The notes beneath the pieces are model-generated. The model was not told the origin of the DNA, searched no databases, and was given only the letters and a program-made list of their open reading frames with translations. From assembly GCF_900112365.1 (NCBI RefSeq), contig NZ_FOLQ01000015.1, positions 1 through 64,000 on the forward strand: a DNA stretch of 64,000 nucleotides, given 5' to 3'. This document shows, piece by piece, positions 54,829 to 63,910 of the stretch (position 1 is its first letter; every line of letters begins with the position of its first letter). The DNA comes from Spirosoma endophyticum. GTDB taxonomy: Bacteria > Bacteroidota > Bacteroidia > Cytophagales > Spirosomataceae. Made by a program: the position numbers and the translations under genes.

Positions 54829-56115
54829 ATGCTGCATTTCAAACTTAAAACTACTACAAAATTATTATTTGCCGATGATCCAGATCATCCGCAACCCAAA
54901 AGGGCATGGAACTGGGAACGTAGGCTCTATCATGCCTTATTTTGGGGGTATAACATTTCGACGTCGCTTATTGCCCTGAATAAACAGCTAGAACCTGCTC
55001 CGGGTGTACCAACTTCTACTGATTTACTAGTCTATATCGCTGGAATCCATATCATAACGACCTGGATTGCCTTCTACGTAATAGGCTACCAGGTAGTTCC
55101 ATCGTTTATGAGGTTGCTACTGACAGTACGGGGAAAAAACGAAATTTTGTTGCCGAACCTGTTATTTGTGGCGGGTTCGTGGTTTATCATGTTGTGTCTT
55201 TTTAACATTTCGGATTATTATTCCTTCGGGTATGCCATTCGTCATTTTACGCCCGTTCCTGGTTACATAACCCGAGTTTATACCATTCTGGAAAAGGGGG
55301 GGCCGTTGGGCTTCTTATCCGACTGGTTTACGTATACGTTCATATCGGGTTATAACGTGTCCTACGTTCTGCTACCCTTACTGCTACGTATCATCCGTGA
55401 AGCTATATCCTGGGGGGTTTTCAGTATTTCGGTAACGGAAAAAAACAAGCAGCTGATTACCGATCAATTGAAGGTTGTCGAAGAGAATAAACATTTACTG
55501 GAGGATCAGATAAAGACGCTTAAAGACCAAATTAATCCTCATTTTCTGTTTAACGTATTTAATGCTATCTACGCTCAGATTCATACAACCAACGCTGGGG
55601 CGCGTACGCTTCTCGGTAATTTGTCGAAACTGATGCGCTATACGCTTTACGAAACAGACGATCTTTTCGTTTCCCTTGCTCTTGAGTTAGACTTCATTCG
55701 AAATTACATCGACATTGAGAAATCGCGTGTTTTTTCTCCGGAGCGGATTGAAATTACAATCATAGGGGATCCTAAACCCTATCAGGTGCCTCCCCTGCTG
55801 TTAGTAACCTTTATTGAAAACGCGTTCAAACATGGTTTAGGCAATAGTTACCTGGAAGGCTGGGTCCGAATCAGAATCGTCATTAACACAACCAAGGATT
55901 GTTTAGAAACCGAAATCAAAAATTACGTTTCGCCTGATGAGCCTTCTTTAAATGGTACGCCTATTATTGATCAACTGCCTAAAATTGGAGGACTCGGCCT
56001 GAAAAATGCCACCAAGCGGCTGGACTATCTCTTCCATGACAGATATACATTGCGGGTTATACAACCTGAAAATGAATACCATGTCAACCTTAGCATTCCA
56101 CTTAACCGGGTTTAA
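54829..56115 (+). CDS. LytS-type sensor histidine kinase
   Basis: The protein has 428 residues. About four membrane helices lie in residues 40-210, then a coiled linker (KQLITDQLKVVEENKHLLED). The kinase core has DQINPHFLFNVFNAIYAQ with the phospho-accepting His, VTFIENAFKHGLG (N box), and IGGLGLKNATKRLDYLF (G box). It probably passes phosphate to the LytTR-type regulator 4 bases downstream. Its signal is unknown; the RiPP locus downstream makes a peptide signal plausible. Confidence 0.88.
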   Translation: MLHFKLKTTTKLLFADDPDHPQPKRAWNWERRLYHALFWGYNISTSLIALNKQLEPAPGVPTSTDLLVYIAGIHIITTWIAFYVIGYQVVPSFMRLLLTVRGKNEILLPNLLFVAGSWFIMLCLFNISDYYSFGYAIRHFTPVPGYITRVYTILEKGGPLGFLSDWFTYTFISGYNVSYVLLPLLLRIIREAISWGVFSISVTEKNKQLITDQLKVVEENKHLLEDQIKTLKDQINPHFLFNVFNAIYAQIHTTNAGARTLLGNLSKLMRYTLYETDDLFVSLALELDFIRNYIDIEKSRVFSPERIEITIIGDPKPYQVPPLLLVTFIENAFKHGLGNSYLEGWVRIRIVINTTKDCLETEIKNYVSPDEPSLNGTPIIDQLPKIGGLGLKNATKRLDYLFHDRYTLRVIQPENEYHVNLSIPLNRV

Positions 56116-56119
56116 GTCC

Positions 56120-56884
56120 ATGAATAATTCGCTCAAAAAAATTAAGTGTCTGATTGTAGAAGATGAGCCGAACGCGCAGGAGTTGTTACAGGATCATATC
56201 GAGTTAACGCCTAGTCTAACGTTTGTTGGGGTCGCGTCAAATGTGCAAGAGGCTATCCAACTTTGCATAGAACAAAAACCTGATTTACTACTGCTTGACA
56301 TACAGATGCCCCGATTTTCCGGCTTTGATTTGCTGGATGTCCTTCCCAAGCCCGTCCCGCTGGTTATTATTACAACGGCTCATAAAAAGTACGCAATAAA
56401 GGGCTATGAACATGCGGTGATTGACTTTTTATTAAAGCCCGTCTCCTATGAGAAGTTCGCAGCGGCTGTTCAACGGGTGGAAGGACAGATGGGTATTTCG
56501 CGATCCGATTTTGAATCTACCATCGATGAAGCTTACGTGGAAAAGACTTCCAGAATATTAATTGTAAAGGAAGGTCGTGTTGATAAAAAAATTCCATATG
56601 AGTCAATCGATTACTTAGAGGCTGATGATAATTATGTAAAAATTCATCTCCTGAAATCAGCCAAAGGTTTCATTATGACTAAAAATACAACGACTAAACT
56701 GCTGTCTTTACTGCCAGAAGAGGAGTTTATTCGCATTAATCGTAGTTATGTTGTTCGCGTTGATCAGGTTAGTAAGGCTACGCAGGCTAGTATTAAATTG
56801 TTCTCGGGTCAGGAGTTACCAGTCGGCCCCAAATACAAATCACATGTGAAGGATTTCTTTGCCTACCTGACCAGTTCGATTTGA
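56120..56884 (+). CDS. LytR/AlgR-type response regulator
   Basis: The protein has 254 residues from the ATG at 56120, 4 bases after the kinase stop. The receiver domain has KCLIVEDEPNAQELLQ, the phospho-Asp in LLLLDIQMPRFSGFD, TT in VIITTAHKKYAI, and Lys in FLLKPVSYEKF. The LytTR DNA-binding domain (about 150-250) has YLEADDNYVKIHL and EFIRINRSYVVRVDQVSKA. It controls transcription, perhaps of the adjacent peptide locus. Confidence 0.9.
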   Translation: MNNSLKKIKCLIVEDEPNAQELLQDHIELTPSLTFVGVASNVQEAIQLCIEQKPDLLLLDIQMPRFSGFDLLDVLPKPVPLVIITTAHKKYAIKGYEHAVIDFLLKPVSYEKFAAAVQRVEGQMGISRSDFESTIDEAYVEKTSRILIVKEGRVDKKIPYESIDYLEADDNYVKIHLLKSAKGFIMTKNTTTKLLSLLPEEEFIRINRSYVVRVDQVSKATQASIKLFSGQELPVGPKYKSHVKDFFAYLTSSI

Positions 56885-56982
56885 GCCCTGAAATCATCCC
56901 CTCACCAACTTTTCATGAAGTTCACCAACTTTTTGGCTGTACCTGATTGATTTTTTAACTACTTGCAGGCAAAAAAAAGCTT

Positions 56983-57114
56983 ATGAAAATAGATCAAACG
57001 CAACCGGAAGTAGGCTTCAGCATAGTGAAGCGTCAAATTGCAAGCCGCCAGACTATCAGAAAAGGCGCTGGGCGAATTAACTCAGGCTCGACCATTGTTG
57101 TCACTTTTGCCTGA
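56983..57114 (+). CDS. Possible small peptide, 43 residues
   Basis: It starts MKIDQTQPEVGFSIVKRQIA and ends STIVVTFA. There is an A-rich leader but no clear ribosome site. It contains Ser and Thr but no Cys. It could be a second leaderless or precursor peptide of the RiPP locus, or chance. Confidence 0.25.
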   Translation: MKIDQTQPEVGFSIVKRQIASRQTIRKGAGRINSGSTIVVTFA

Positions 57115-57197
57115 GTAGCATGAGTTGCTTGCTGAAGCTGGATAAAAATGAGTTTTTATCGGGATTTATGTAGTTTACGTTAGGCTAGCGTCAAAAA

Positions 57198-57230
57198 TTT
57201 CGTAACAAAAATGGAAATTTAGTACTTTTA
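57198..57230 (+). promoter_or_regulatory. Probable promoter of the RiPP precursor
   Basis: TTTCG at 57198-57202 and TACTTTTA at 57223-57230 are 20 bases apart, close to the Bacteroidota pattern. The predicted transcript start (about 57237) leaves a 25-base leader before the ATG at 57262. Confidence 0.45.
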
Positions 57231-57261
57231 CCTCGGTTGAAACATAATTCGTTTAAGTTCT

Positions 57262-57402
57262 ATGGAAAACTCAATGCCTTATTCAGCTCAGCAACTTCTT
57301 GGTATAAAGAAGCTTAATTCACGGATGACCCGCGTTAAGAATTGCACCAATCCTAAAGCCGTTACAAAGCAATCGACTGGCAGCGTTCATACCTGGGATT
57401 AA
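57262..57402 (+). CDS. Candidate RiPP (lanthipeptide-like) precursor peptide
   Basis: The peptide has 46 residues: leader-like MENSMPYSAQQLLGIKKLNS, then a core-like RMTRVKNCTNPKAVTKQ and STGSVHTWD. The core has seven Ser/Thr and a single Cys (C28). It sits 77 bases upstream of a LanB-type dehydratase, with a hairpin between that would raise its expression over the enzyme. The leader lacks a GG cleavage site. With one Cys, one ring at most could form. Confidence rests on context, size and composition. Confidence 0.6.
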   Translation: MENSMPYSAQQLLGIKKLNSRMTRVKNCTNPKAVTKQSTGSVHTWD

Positions 57403-57425
57403 GACTGCTACGTTTTTCTACCTGA

Positions 57426-57464
57426 AGAATCCCGCTTGATCAACGATTAAGCGGGATTCTTTCA
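57426..57464 (+). terminator. Attenuator hairpin between precursor and dehydratase genes
   Basis: A perfect 12-bp stem (AGAATCCCGCTT pairs with AAGCGGGATTCT), with an 11-base loop, is followed by a short T-rich run. Partial termination here would give much precursor and little enzyme mRNA, a common RiPP arrangement. Confidence 0.65.
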
Positions 57465-57479
57465 TTTTATCAGTTACTA

Positions 57480-60400
57480 ATGGAATTCGTTTTTAATCAT
57501 TTTAACTTTTTTTGCCTGCGAGTAGCCCAAAAGCCGATCACTTATCTGCGCGACAGTATTGATGCTTTTCGAACAGGATCCTCCGAGTTGGACACAGGTA
57601 CCCTTCTACAGCATATTTTGCATCAGCCCTGGTTAAAAGAAGCGTTGTATCTGGCTTCTCCTGGCTTATATACCAGTTGGTTAACCGCCATCGAAACGGG
57701 CAAAAAGCCCAGCCAAGCCGTGGAGCAAGCCCTGTGGCGGTACGTATTCAGAGCCTATAGCCGCTCTACTCCCTTTGGGTTATTTGCGGGTACCGCTATA
57801 GGCACTATTTCAACTTTGTCTGAGTTGACTTTCGATTCAGACCCTTGGAAGCCTGACAGTCGACCGGATGCATCGGTTATAATTGGTATTATACACGCCT
57901 TAGAATCACACCCTCAAAGTAGGTCCACACTTTCATATCGTATCAATAACAGTGTGTACAAGGCGGTGCAGTCCTTCAGGTACTCAGAAACAAGTTTTGA
58001 GGGTGATGATACAAAGATTAACTTATCCTCCGTTGTAAGCAGCCCTCAATTGGAAAGCTTACTGGGCCAATTGTCAACGACGCACTTTGAGTCCTATCCT
58101 CAGCTTCTGCTACTAGCGAATAGCCTTCATTTAACTCCCGAGATAATAGATGCTTTAATCGATGCCCAATTATTGACGAGCAATTTACAATTGCCGGTTA
58201 CAGGGGCCAGTATGCATAATTCGCTGCTGAAACAGTTGGTTTCATTAAGTGTGTTGGAGCCGGTTAGGTTATGGACCAGCCAACTGGAACAGGCGCTACA
58301 ATGGTTAACTCCTCCCTTGTCAATACAAAGACTTATCAGCGCTCAGGAAACGTTATCTCAACTTTCGGTAGAGACGAATCAGGAGACGACTGTGCCAAAA
58401 TCACTAATCCAGACTGACCTCTATTTCAAACCAGCGCGTCTATTACTCGATCAGTCAACTGTCTTAGCCATTGCCCGTCAGTTTAATGAGGTTTTGCCTG
58501 CGATTCAAGCAACAGCCAATTCTCCTTTTCAAACATTCCAATCGCAGTTCAAAGAACGCTATGGCCACCAAACCGTGGCATTGCTGGAAGCGCTAGACCC
58601 AGAGATCGGGATTGGATATAACACGGATGATTTAGCTAAATATCCGCTGTTGGCCGAATTGGCTCACGTGAAAAAAAATTCGGTTCTACCCAGTACTTTA
58701 TCGAGGGATCTGGACGATTTTCGCCAAACTCTCTTCAAACGGCATCTCCTTAGTAACAGCCATGAAATAGCCATCACCGAGTCGGATATTAAACAGCTTC
58801 GGGAAAAACGAATGCCAAAGCCATTACCTGCTTGCTGGTTTGTACATGGTGAACTGTATCGGATCAAGGGGGATAACATTCAAGCACCTACCAGTGGCTC
58901 ACCGGCTAACTGGACATTTTTGGTTAATCCCAGTGTGGCACCTAATCCAACAGCTTTGCTGGGACGATTTTGTTTAGGAGATTCAGCACTCACGGACGCT
59001 TTGCAAAGTCTGTGCGCCTGGGAGCAAGCCCAGTTCCCGAATGATATTCTGGCTGAATTTGTCCACCTACCAACTCAATCAACATCAACCGGTAATCTGA
59101 TCGTACGGCCAGTTCTGCGGCCCTACGAAATACCGTACTTGAATCCAGCTGCGGTTGACCCACAACATACCCTTTTGCTTTCAGATTTATACGTGACGGT
59201 AACGGCCGAGGACCAGGTCATTCTTACGCATAAACCGACAGGGAAGCGCGTACGTCCCCGTCATAGTACGGCCCATAATTCCCTCCGTGGAGATGAAGTC
59301 TATCAGTTTATTTCTCACCTGCAGCATGCCGAAAGCAACGCTCATTTCTGGAGTTGGGGACATTTCGAACAGATGCCTTTTATGCCCAGACTTGTCTATA
59401 AAAATTTAATAGTCTCGCCTGCTCAGTGGACCCTTGACCGGGCCGCCGTATCAGACTGGCAAACTGCAACGATTGACGAGCTGCGCGGCCTTTATAAATT
59501 ACCCCGTTACGTTCAGGTGATAGATGGCGATAATAAGCTACTGCTCGATCTGGAATTTGTGCCTACTCAGCAAATACTACTCGACATGTTTAGCAAGCGA
59601 AAAGTGCTGTTGTACGAATGGCTGGGGGATTACTTTGATCATTGGGTGCAAAACGGGTCAGACCGCTATGAATCCGAATTTATTATTCCTTTACGTACTG
59701 AAAATAGCTTTACTGAACCACTTAGGTTACCTCCACTTTCGGCCACAAGTCGAAATTATTTTCCTGGTCAGGAATGGTTTTATATTAAACTTTACTGTCA
59801 GGAACTCGCCAGTGATCTCTTACTATCTAAAGCAATCAAACCTTTTTGGCAGCATATCCATTCAAAGGGATGGAGTACGCAACTGTTTTTTATCCGGTAT
59901 ACGGATCCTGGGTACCATATCCGGGTTCGGTTTTTGTGCGATCCAACTAAAGTAGACTTGATTTTTCAGCAACTGCCCGCCTTTTTAAAGCCCTTTTTAG
60001 ACTCCAGATTAATTGAACGCTATCAGATCGATACATATCAACGCGAACTAGAACGATATTACCCCGAACTAATGCCTGACACGGAGTCAATTTTTGCGGC
60101 AGACAGTCAACTTGTACTTCAGTTTTTACACCAGGCTGAACAACCCGAAGAACTAGATCGCTACGCCTTGAGTATGGGTAGTATTGATCAATTGTACGCG
60201 GACTTTGGCCTGTCTATGGAGGTCAGAGCGTATTTAAGCGCCACCTTGCAAAAAACATTCTGGCAAGAGCAGGGATCAGATAAAGAAATTAAAGGCAAGC
60301 TCAACGACATCTATCGTTCCTGGGAAACATCATTAGTCGAGACCATGCAGACGCAGGCCCCCCTGTTAGAAATGCGTAGTCAGGCAATCCATCACCAGGT

Positions 60401-60599
60401 AGTTTCTGTTCAGAACTTTTTTACTAGCCAGCCAAATCCGAAAGCCCTTTGGGATTGGTTAACCCAGCTGAATCACATGAGTTTAACCCGAATTTTTACG
60501 GGCCAAAATCGACAGCATGAAATGGTTACCTACCATTTCTTAGCCCGGTATTATGCCTCAAAGGTAGCCCGGAAAAAGAAAGCGCAACCCATTGAATGA
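57480..60599 (+). CDS. LanB-type lantibiotic dehydratase, full length
   Basis: The protein has 1039 residues. The N-terminal Lant_dehydr domain has VFRAYSRSTPFGLFAGTAIG, the hallmark RxTPFGxxAG. The later VRPVLRPYEIPYLNPAA and KRVRPRHSTAHNSLRGDEVY are typical. The C-terminal SpaB_C/thiopeptide-type domain starts near 760 (EWFYIKLYCQELASDLLLSK) with FFIRYTDPGYHIRVRFL. Class I enzymes glutamylate Ser/Thr of a precursor with glutamyl-tRNA and then eliminate to dehydroamino acids. Both halves are in one protein here. No LanC cyclase, protease or exporter is seen within the window. Confidence 0.88.
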   Translation: MEFVFNHFNFFCLRVAQKPITYLRDSIDAFRTGSSELDTGTLLQHILHQPWLKEALYLASPGLYTSWLTAIETGKKPSQAVEQALWRYVFRAYSRSTPFGLFAGTAIGTISTLSELTFDSDPWKPDSRPDASVIIGIIHALESHPQSRSTLSYRINNSVYKAVQSFRYSETSFEGDDTKINLSSVVSSPQLESLLGQLSTTHFESYPQLLLLANSLHLTPEIIDALIDAQLLTSNLQLPVTGASMHNSLLKQLVSLSVLEPVRLWTSQLEQALQWLTPPLSIQRLISAQETLSQLSVETNQETTVPKSLIQTDLYFKPARLLLDQSTVLAIARQFNEVLPAIQATANSPFQTFQSQFKERYGHQTVALLEALDPEIGIGYNTDDLAKYPLLAELAHVKKNSVLPSTLSRDLDDFRQTLFKRHLLSNSHEIAITESDIKQLREKRMPKPLPACWFVHGELYRIKGDNIQAPTSGSPANWTFLVNPSVAPNPTALLGRFCLGDSALTDALQSLCAWEQAQFPNDILAEFVHLPTQSTSTGNLIVRPVLRPYEIPYLNPAAVDPQHTLLLSDLYVTVTAEDQVILTHKPTGKRVRPRHSTAHNSLRGDEVYQFISHLQHAESNAHFWSWGHFEQMPFMPRLVYKNLIVSPAQWTLDRAAVSDWQTATIDELRGLYKLPRYVQVIDGDNKLLLDLEFVPTQQILLDMFSKRKVLLYEWLGDYFDHWVQNGSDRYESEFIIPLRTENSFTEPLRLPPLSATSRNYFPGQEWFYIKLYCQELASDLLLSKAIKPFWQHIHSKGWSTQLFFIRYTDPGYHIRVRFLCDPTKVDLIFQQLPAFLKPFLDSRLIERYQIDTYQRELERYYPELMPDTESIFAADSQLVLQFLHQAEQPEELDRYALSMGSIDQLYADFGLSMEVRAYLSATLQKTFWQEQGSDKEIKGKLNDIYRSWETSLVETMQTQAPLLEMRSQAIHHQVVSVQNFFTSQPNPKALWDWLTQLNHMSLTRIFTGQNRQHEMVTYHFLARYYASKVARKKKAQPIE

Positions 60600-60719
60600 C
60601 CTTATCTCCAAAGTAACACTCTAACTATCAATCGGTAAACTCTTAAACTTGTCAGTTTTCTAAACGAGTTGACGAGACTGAAGAATTTTCACTAGCAGCC
60701 AGGAATACATTTACTCACA

Positions 60720-60839
60720 ATGCCATCATTAATTTCACCCCCGTTTAAAGCCTTTTTTAAACGAATTTCACCCACCTACCAACTATTCATCAAGTTCGCG
60801 GATTTTATTTTTCGCAATTCTTTTTTCAGCGCAATTTAG
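60720..60839 (+). CDS. Possible small peptide, 39 residues
   Basis: The frame begins MPSLISPPFKAFFKRISPTY and ends FFSAI. It is amphipathic and aromatic-rich. It lies between the dehydratase and the next gene. Only the context and the clean frame support it. Confidence 0.2.
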   Translation: MPSLISPPFKAFFKRISPTYQLFIKFADFIFRNSFFSAI

Positions 60840-60882
60840 AGTTGTAAATCTTACTTTCAGTCATCACAAAATAGGCTTATTT

Positions 60883-61347
60883 ATGACTTCCTTACTTTAT
60901 CCCTTTGTAAATTTAAACGCTGAATTTTCGTTAACGCAACAAATTTTAACTAATCAGCGCTTATCCGGCACGGTCAATATCCAATGGCAGATTTTGTTGA
61001 GTTACACGGAAGAACGAATAAATGGGTTGCGTGTAATTGATCGCCTAAATTCCTTCCATACGATCCTTTTACGAAGTGGTTTAAATTTATTTAGCCTGGA
61101 AATGGAGCTCATTGAGCAGGAAGATAATTCCATTGAATTACAACCTAATGAACTCTTTCAGGCTTGGCAACTCAATGAAATGGCGGGTATAGATACAATC
61201 TTGCCTGAAATTGAACGAGTTAAACAAATCCTAACCCAGTGTAGCCAGGAAAAATTGATATCTAAAGATGAAGTATCGATCCTTTATTGTGGCTTACACT
61301 TATTGAGTGTTGTACTGGAAAAAATTAAAGTCGCTCAATGGCATTGA
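60883..61347 (+). CDS. Hypothetical protein downstream of the dehydratase
   Basis: The protein has 154 residues, soluble and helical: FSLTQQILTNQRLSGTVNIQ, then QPNELFQAWQLNEMAGIDTI. No family recognised. It is on the same strand as the RiPP genes and ends at a terminator, so it may be an accessory protein of that locus. Confidence 0.5.
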   Translation: MTSLLYPFVNLNAEFSLTQQILTNQRLSGTVNIQWQILLSYTEERINGLRVIDRLNSFHTILLRSGLNLFSLEMELIEQEDNSIELQPNELFQAWQLNEMAGIDTILPEIERVKQILTQCSQEKLISKDEVSILYCGLHLLSVVLEKIKVAQWH

Positions 61348-61395
61348 GCAGTAACTGAAAGTAAAAAGTTTTATAATCTAGTTTATAGATAATCG

Positions 61396-61432
61396 ATACC
61401 CGTGATTTTATTAGGTCGCGGGTATTTTTTAT
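61396..61432 (+). terminator. Rho-independent terminator
   Basis: A 10-bp stem with one G-T pair (ATACCCGTGA and TCGCGGGTAT) is followed by a T-run. It closes the plus-strand RiPP-side transcription, against the minus-strand mobilization remnants. Confidence 0.65.
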
Positions 61433-62204
61433 TTCTGTTTAGGGAGCACACCAGAGAGTCTACTCAAGTGGCAAAAATAATCCATCAGCAGACCCGGTGA
61501 TAGGATGAACGATTTCAATGATTCGTTTTTTTGTTGTATACCTTTTCGGTCTTTCTCATCCATTAGAAATCGGTAGCGATCCAGTATTGTCTGCTTATCA
61601 ACGTAATTAATTGACAATTCCAGTAGGTTAGCAATCTGGTTTCGTACGCAGGCTAAATTTTGAGCCTCAATTGGTGACGGCAGCACCAACGACCACCCTT
61701 TTTTGTAGAGGAGATGCTGGTATGGCAGCCTCGATGCGTTTTTTCTACCCGTTCGTTTTTGACCGCTCGGCCAACCTTTACGCTCTTGCTGCGGATGGGC
61801 GTAACGATAGCGTGCAGGTGGGGGCTGGTCTCGTTATGGTGAGCGATAGCATGTACTATGTTAGCCGCTCCGTATTCCTGGCGTAGGAAGTCCATCGCTT
61901 TGACCTGGAAGGCTTTCCAGTTGGGGTCGTTAGGATGATTCTGCTGGAAGTGTTCAGGGCTGGCCGAGATGAACACATCGATGGACACCACCGCTCCTTG
62001 GCGGGGCTCGGCGCCGGCTTAGTCGATGCGTACCTGCACATCGGTCATAGGATCGTCGGTGCCGTCCAGCCGTTGATTTAACTTGAGCTTTTCCGAATCG
62101 GCGTTTAAGGTTTCCCGTTGGCGCTCGACATGGGAGCCGTGGCCACCCACGTTACCCATTGTTTTCATTTTCGCCACGCGTAGAATAGCATAAGCCATAG
62201 CCAT
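61429..62204 (-). pseudogene. MobV-type plasmid relaxase, broken
   Basis: From the ATG at 62204 the frame reads AYAILRVAKMKTMGNVGGHG and ADSEKLKLNQRL, the MobV start. A TAA at about 62019 interrupts, then the same frame continues VVSIDVFISASPEHFQQNHP and HAIAHHNETSPHLHAIVTPI, the metal-binding His motif. A further frameshift near 61740-61780 joins an unrelated C-terminal frame (61429-61689, PSPIEAQNLACVRNQIANLL). The relaxase nicks the origin of transfer; it must be inactive here, so the plasmid can be mobilized only in trans. Confidence 0.7.
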
Positions 62205-62427
62205 AGTATCAATTAGCGTTTAGGGTGCGCCCTGCGAGGCGAATGGAACGAGGGAATCTGATCCGTGGGGCAGTTCACTCGTGGAGTGAGTTCCACCTTT
62301 GTTTTTAAAGGTGGTACGCGCGCGAAAGCAACGGCAAGCTAAGAAACGTTTTGAAATGTTAACAAGAGGGCGCGGATTTTCTTTCCCTGTTTTATAACGA
62401 GGTAATCAGTTAAGGGGCTGGCCAGCC
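62205..62427. promoter_or_regulatory. Candidate origin of transfer region
   Basis: The stretch between the relaxase and the small mobilization protein has two inverted repeats: TCACTC-GTG-GAGTGA (62275-62289), and CCACCTTT with AAAGGTGG (62293-62300, 62307-62314). Repeats of this size next to mob genes are usual at oriT. No nick motif can be named. Confidence 0.4.
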
Positions 62428-62862
62428 TTACCGCTTACCAAATAACCACTCCCGTAAACTGGCCGGGCGGCGTTCGATGGCTTCTCGAATGGATTGCAAT
62501 TCGGTTGCTTGGCTAGCCTGCAATTCGGCCTTTAACTTTTCCACCAAATCACCGACCAAGTCTTCTGGGCAAGCAGGCGGTTGATTGCCTTTTTTAAGTA
62601 CATTGGTAGCGGCTTCCCGTAACTCGGCATTAAAAAATTGGCCGAGTGTCTTGCCCGATCGGGTGGCTGCCTTTTCGATCACTAAGTGGGTTTCAGGCTC
62701 AATACCACGTATGGTCCATTTAGCCGGTTCAGTCGATTTTGCAGCTGTGGGAGCTGTCGGACTTTTTTGGGTTTCTGTCTGCCCTGTTGTCTGCGGGTCT
62801 AGATCGGGTGCTTGATCCATTAGAGGTGTGTCGGACTTTTTGTCCGACACATAATTAGGCAA
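62428..62862 (-). CDS. Small mobilization accessory protein, ribbon-helix-helix-like
   Basis: The protein has 144 residues. The first 45 are polar and disordered. KWTIRGIEPETHLVIEKAAT, then RSGKTLGQFFNAELREAATN, form a strand-helix-helix of the ribbon-helix-helix type. A helical C-terminus follows (LVEKLKAELQASQATELQSI). Its place upstream of the relaxase on the same strand fits a MobC-like role at oriT. Unlike the relaxase, it looks intact. Confidence 0.6.
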   Translation of the reverse strand: MPNYVSDKKSDTPLMDQAPDLDPQTTGQTETQKSPTAPTAAKSTEPAKWTIRGIEPETHLVIEKAATRSGKTLGQFFNAELREAATNVLKKGNQPPACPEDLVGDLVEKLKAELQASQATELQSIREAIERRPASLREWLFGKR

Positions 62863-63102
62863 GATTCTAGCCTTCTACAACCTGTCGGATATTTCAAAGT
62901 ATTTGTCCGACTGAATACAATTCTGTATCAGGAATAATTTTTGATTCCTAGAACGCTTGCGTGTAATAACAAGTCATTGGCAGAATATGCACGCGTTAAC
63001 TATGTACTAAACAAAGCAACAATTATTGTCATACTTACCTATTACTTCTTATTTGTGTTAGCTATATTTACCCGAACCTTTTAACTCCAAATTCAAAATA
63101 TT

Positions 63103-63834
63103 ATGAAAACAATACACATCATATTTAACCTTCTGCTCACGATATGCATTGTTGGGTTGTTAGATAGCTGCCAATCGACTAATGTTGACGTTAACCCCAC
63201 ACATGAAAGTTACTTTCTTTTAAAGAACGTTAGAGGAGAAATACTAAAAGAAGTTGATCCCGACATATTGGCTTTAGTCAAAAATGATCTAATAAATAAG
63301 GATAGAAAAGACGACGCGTCAAAATTGGGTGACACATATGACTTTAAGACTGGCAAATTATTAGCCGGAGCAAAAACATATAATGGTGGAAGACTCGTCA
63401 GTAGTGCACAACCGCCTTTTCCTAACGACCCCATTCTTCAATATGCACACGTACAAAACATAGGATGGATGGACCCTGTACTTGCAGGCCAAGTAGCTGG
63501 AACCACAGGGCAAGCATTAGGATTAGAGGCATTTTATATTACTGGAGTTCCGGGCTCGCCTTGGATGCAATACCAAGCTCATGTTTCGGGTATTGGTTGG
63601 CAAGCTCCACAATACGCTGATAATCCTCCCTCACCTGCAGGTACAGTAGGTCAACATCGTTCAATTGAAGCAATAAGATTTTTTATTGATCCAGCTTGGA
63701 GCGTTTCTATTTCGTACAGGGCTCATGTTTCGGGTATTGGATGGCTACCATGGGTAGGTAATCAAGATGTAGCAGGAACGACAGGGCAAAATCGTAAATT
63801 GGAAGCGTTTCAACTTTCATTAGTTTATTACTAA
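63103..63834 (+). CDS. Lipoprotein with ChW repeats
   Basis: The protein has 243 residues. A lipoprotein signal, with LLDSC at residues 19-23, anchors it to a membrane. Three tandem ChW-type repeats cover residues 110-243: YAHVQNIGWMDPV…GTTGQALGLEAF, then QAHVSGIGWQAP…GTVGQHRSIEAIR, then RAHVSGIGWLPW…GTTGQNRKLEAFQ. ChW repeats were described in clostridial surface proteins and bind carbohydrate or other surfaces. It is followed by a strong hairpin. Confidence 0.75.
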   Translation: MKTIHIIFNLLLTICIVGLLDSCQSTNVDVNPTHESYFLLKNVRGEILKEVDPDILALVKNDLINKDRKDDASKLGDTYDFKTGKLLAGAKTYNGGRLVSSAQPPFPNDPILQYAHVQNIGWMDPVLAGQVAGTTGQALGLEAFYITGVPGSPWMQYQAHVSGIGWQAPQYADNPPSPAGTVGQHRSIEAIRFFIDPAWSVSISYRAHVSGIGWLPWVGNQDVAGTTGQNRKLEAFQLSLVYY

Positions 63835-63846
63835 AAAGTATGAGAT

Positions 63847-63910
63847 GGTCTACTGGTTTGCTGCATAGACTTGCTTAACTTCACAAGTCTATGCAGCAAA
63901 CCAGTAGACC
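63847..63910. repeat. Hairpin with 27-bp perfect arms, resembling the nested IS3 end
   Basis: GGTCTACTGGTTTGCTGCAT onward (63847-63873) is exactly complementary to 63884-63910, with a 10-base loop. The right half also resembles bases 808-843 at the left end of the nested IS3 element (GACTTGCTTAACTT, ATGCAGCAA). It can end the lipoprotein transcript and may be a trapped IS end. Confidence 0.6.

Larger units (their letters stand above)
56885..57261. other. Intergenic region before the RiPP precursor
   Basis: It holds a possible 43-residue frame (56983-57114) and the promoter of the precursor gene (57198-57230). No other feature seen. Confidence 0.5.

Noticed and set aside
61671..61886. Plus-strand frame opposite the relaxase remnant
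   Set aside because: Antisense to the MobV His motif region; no independent support.
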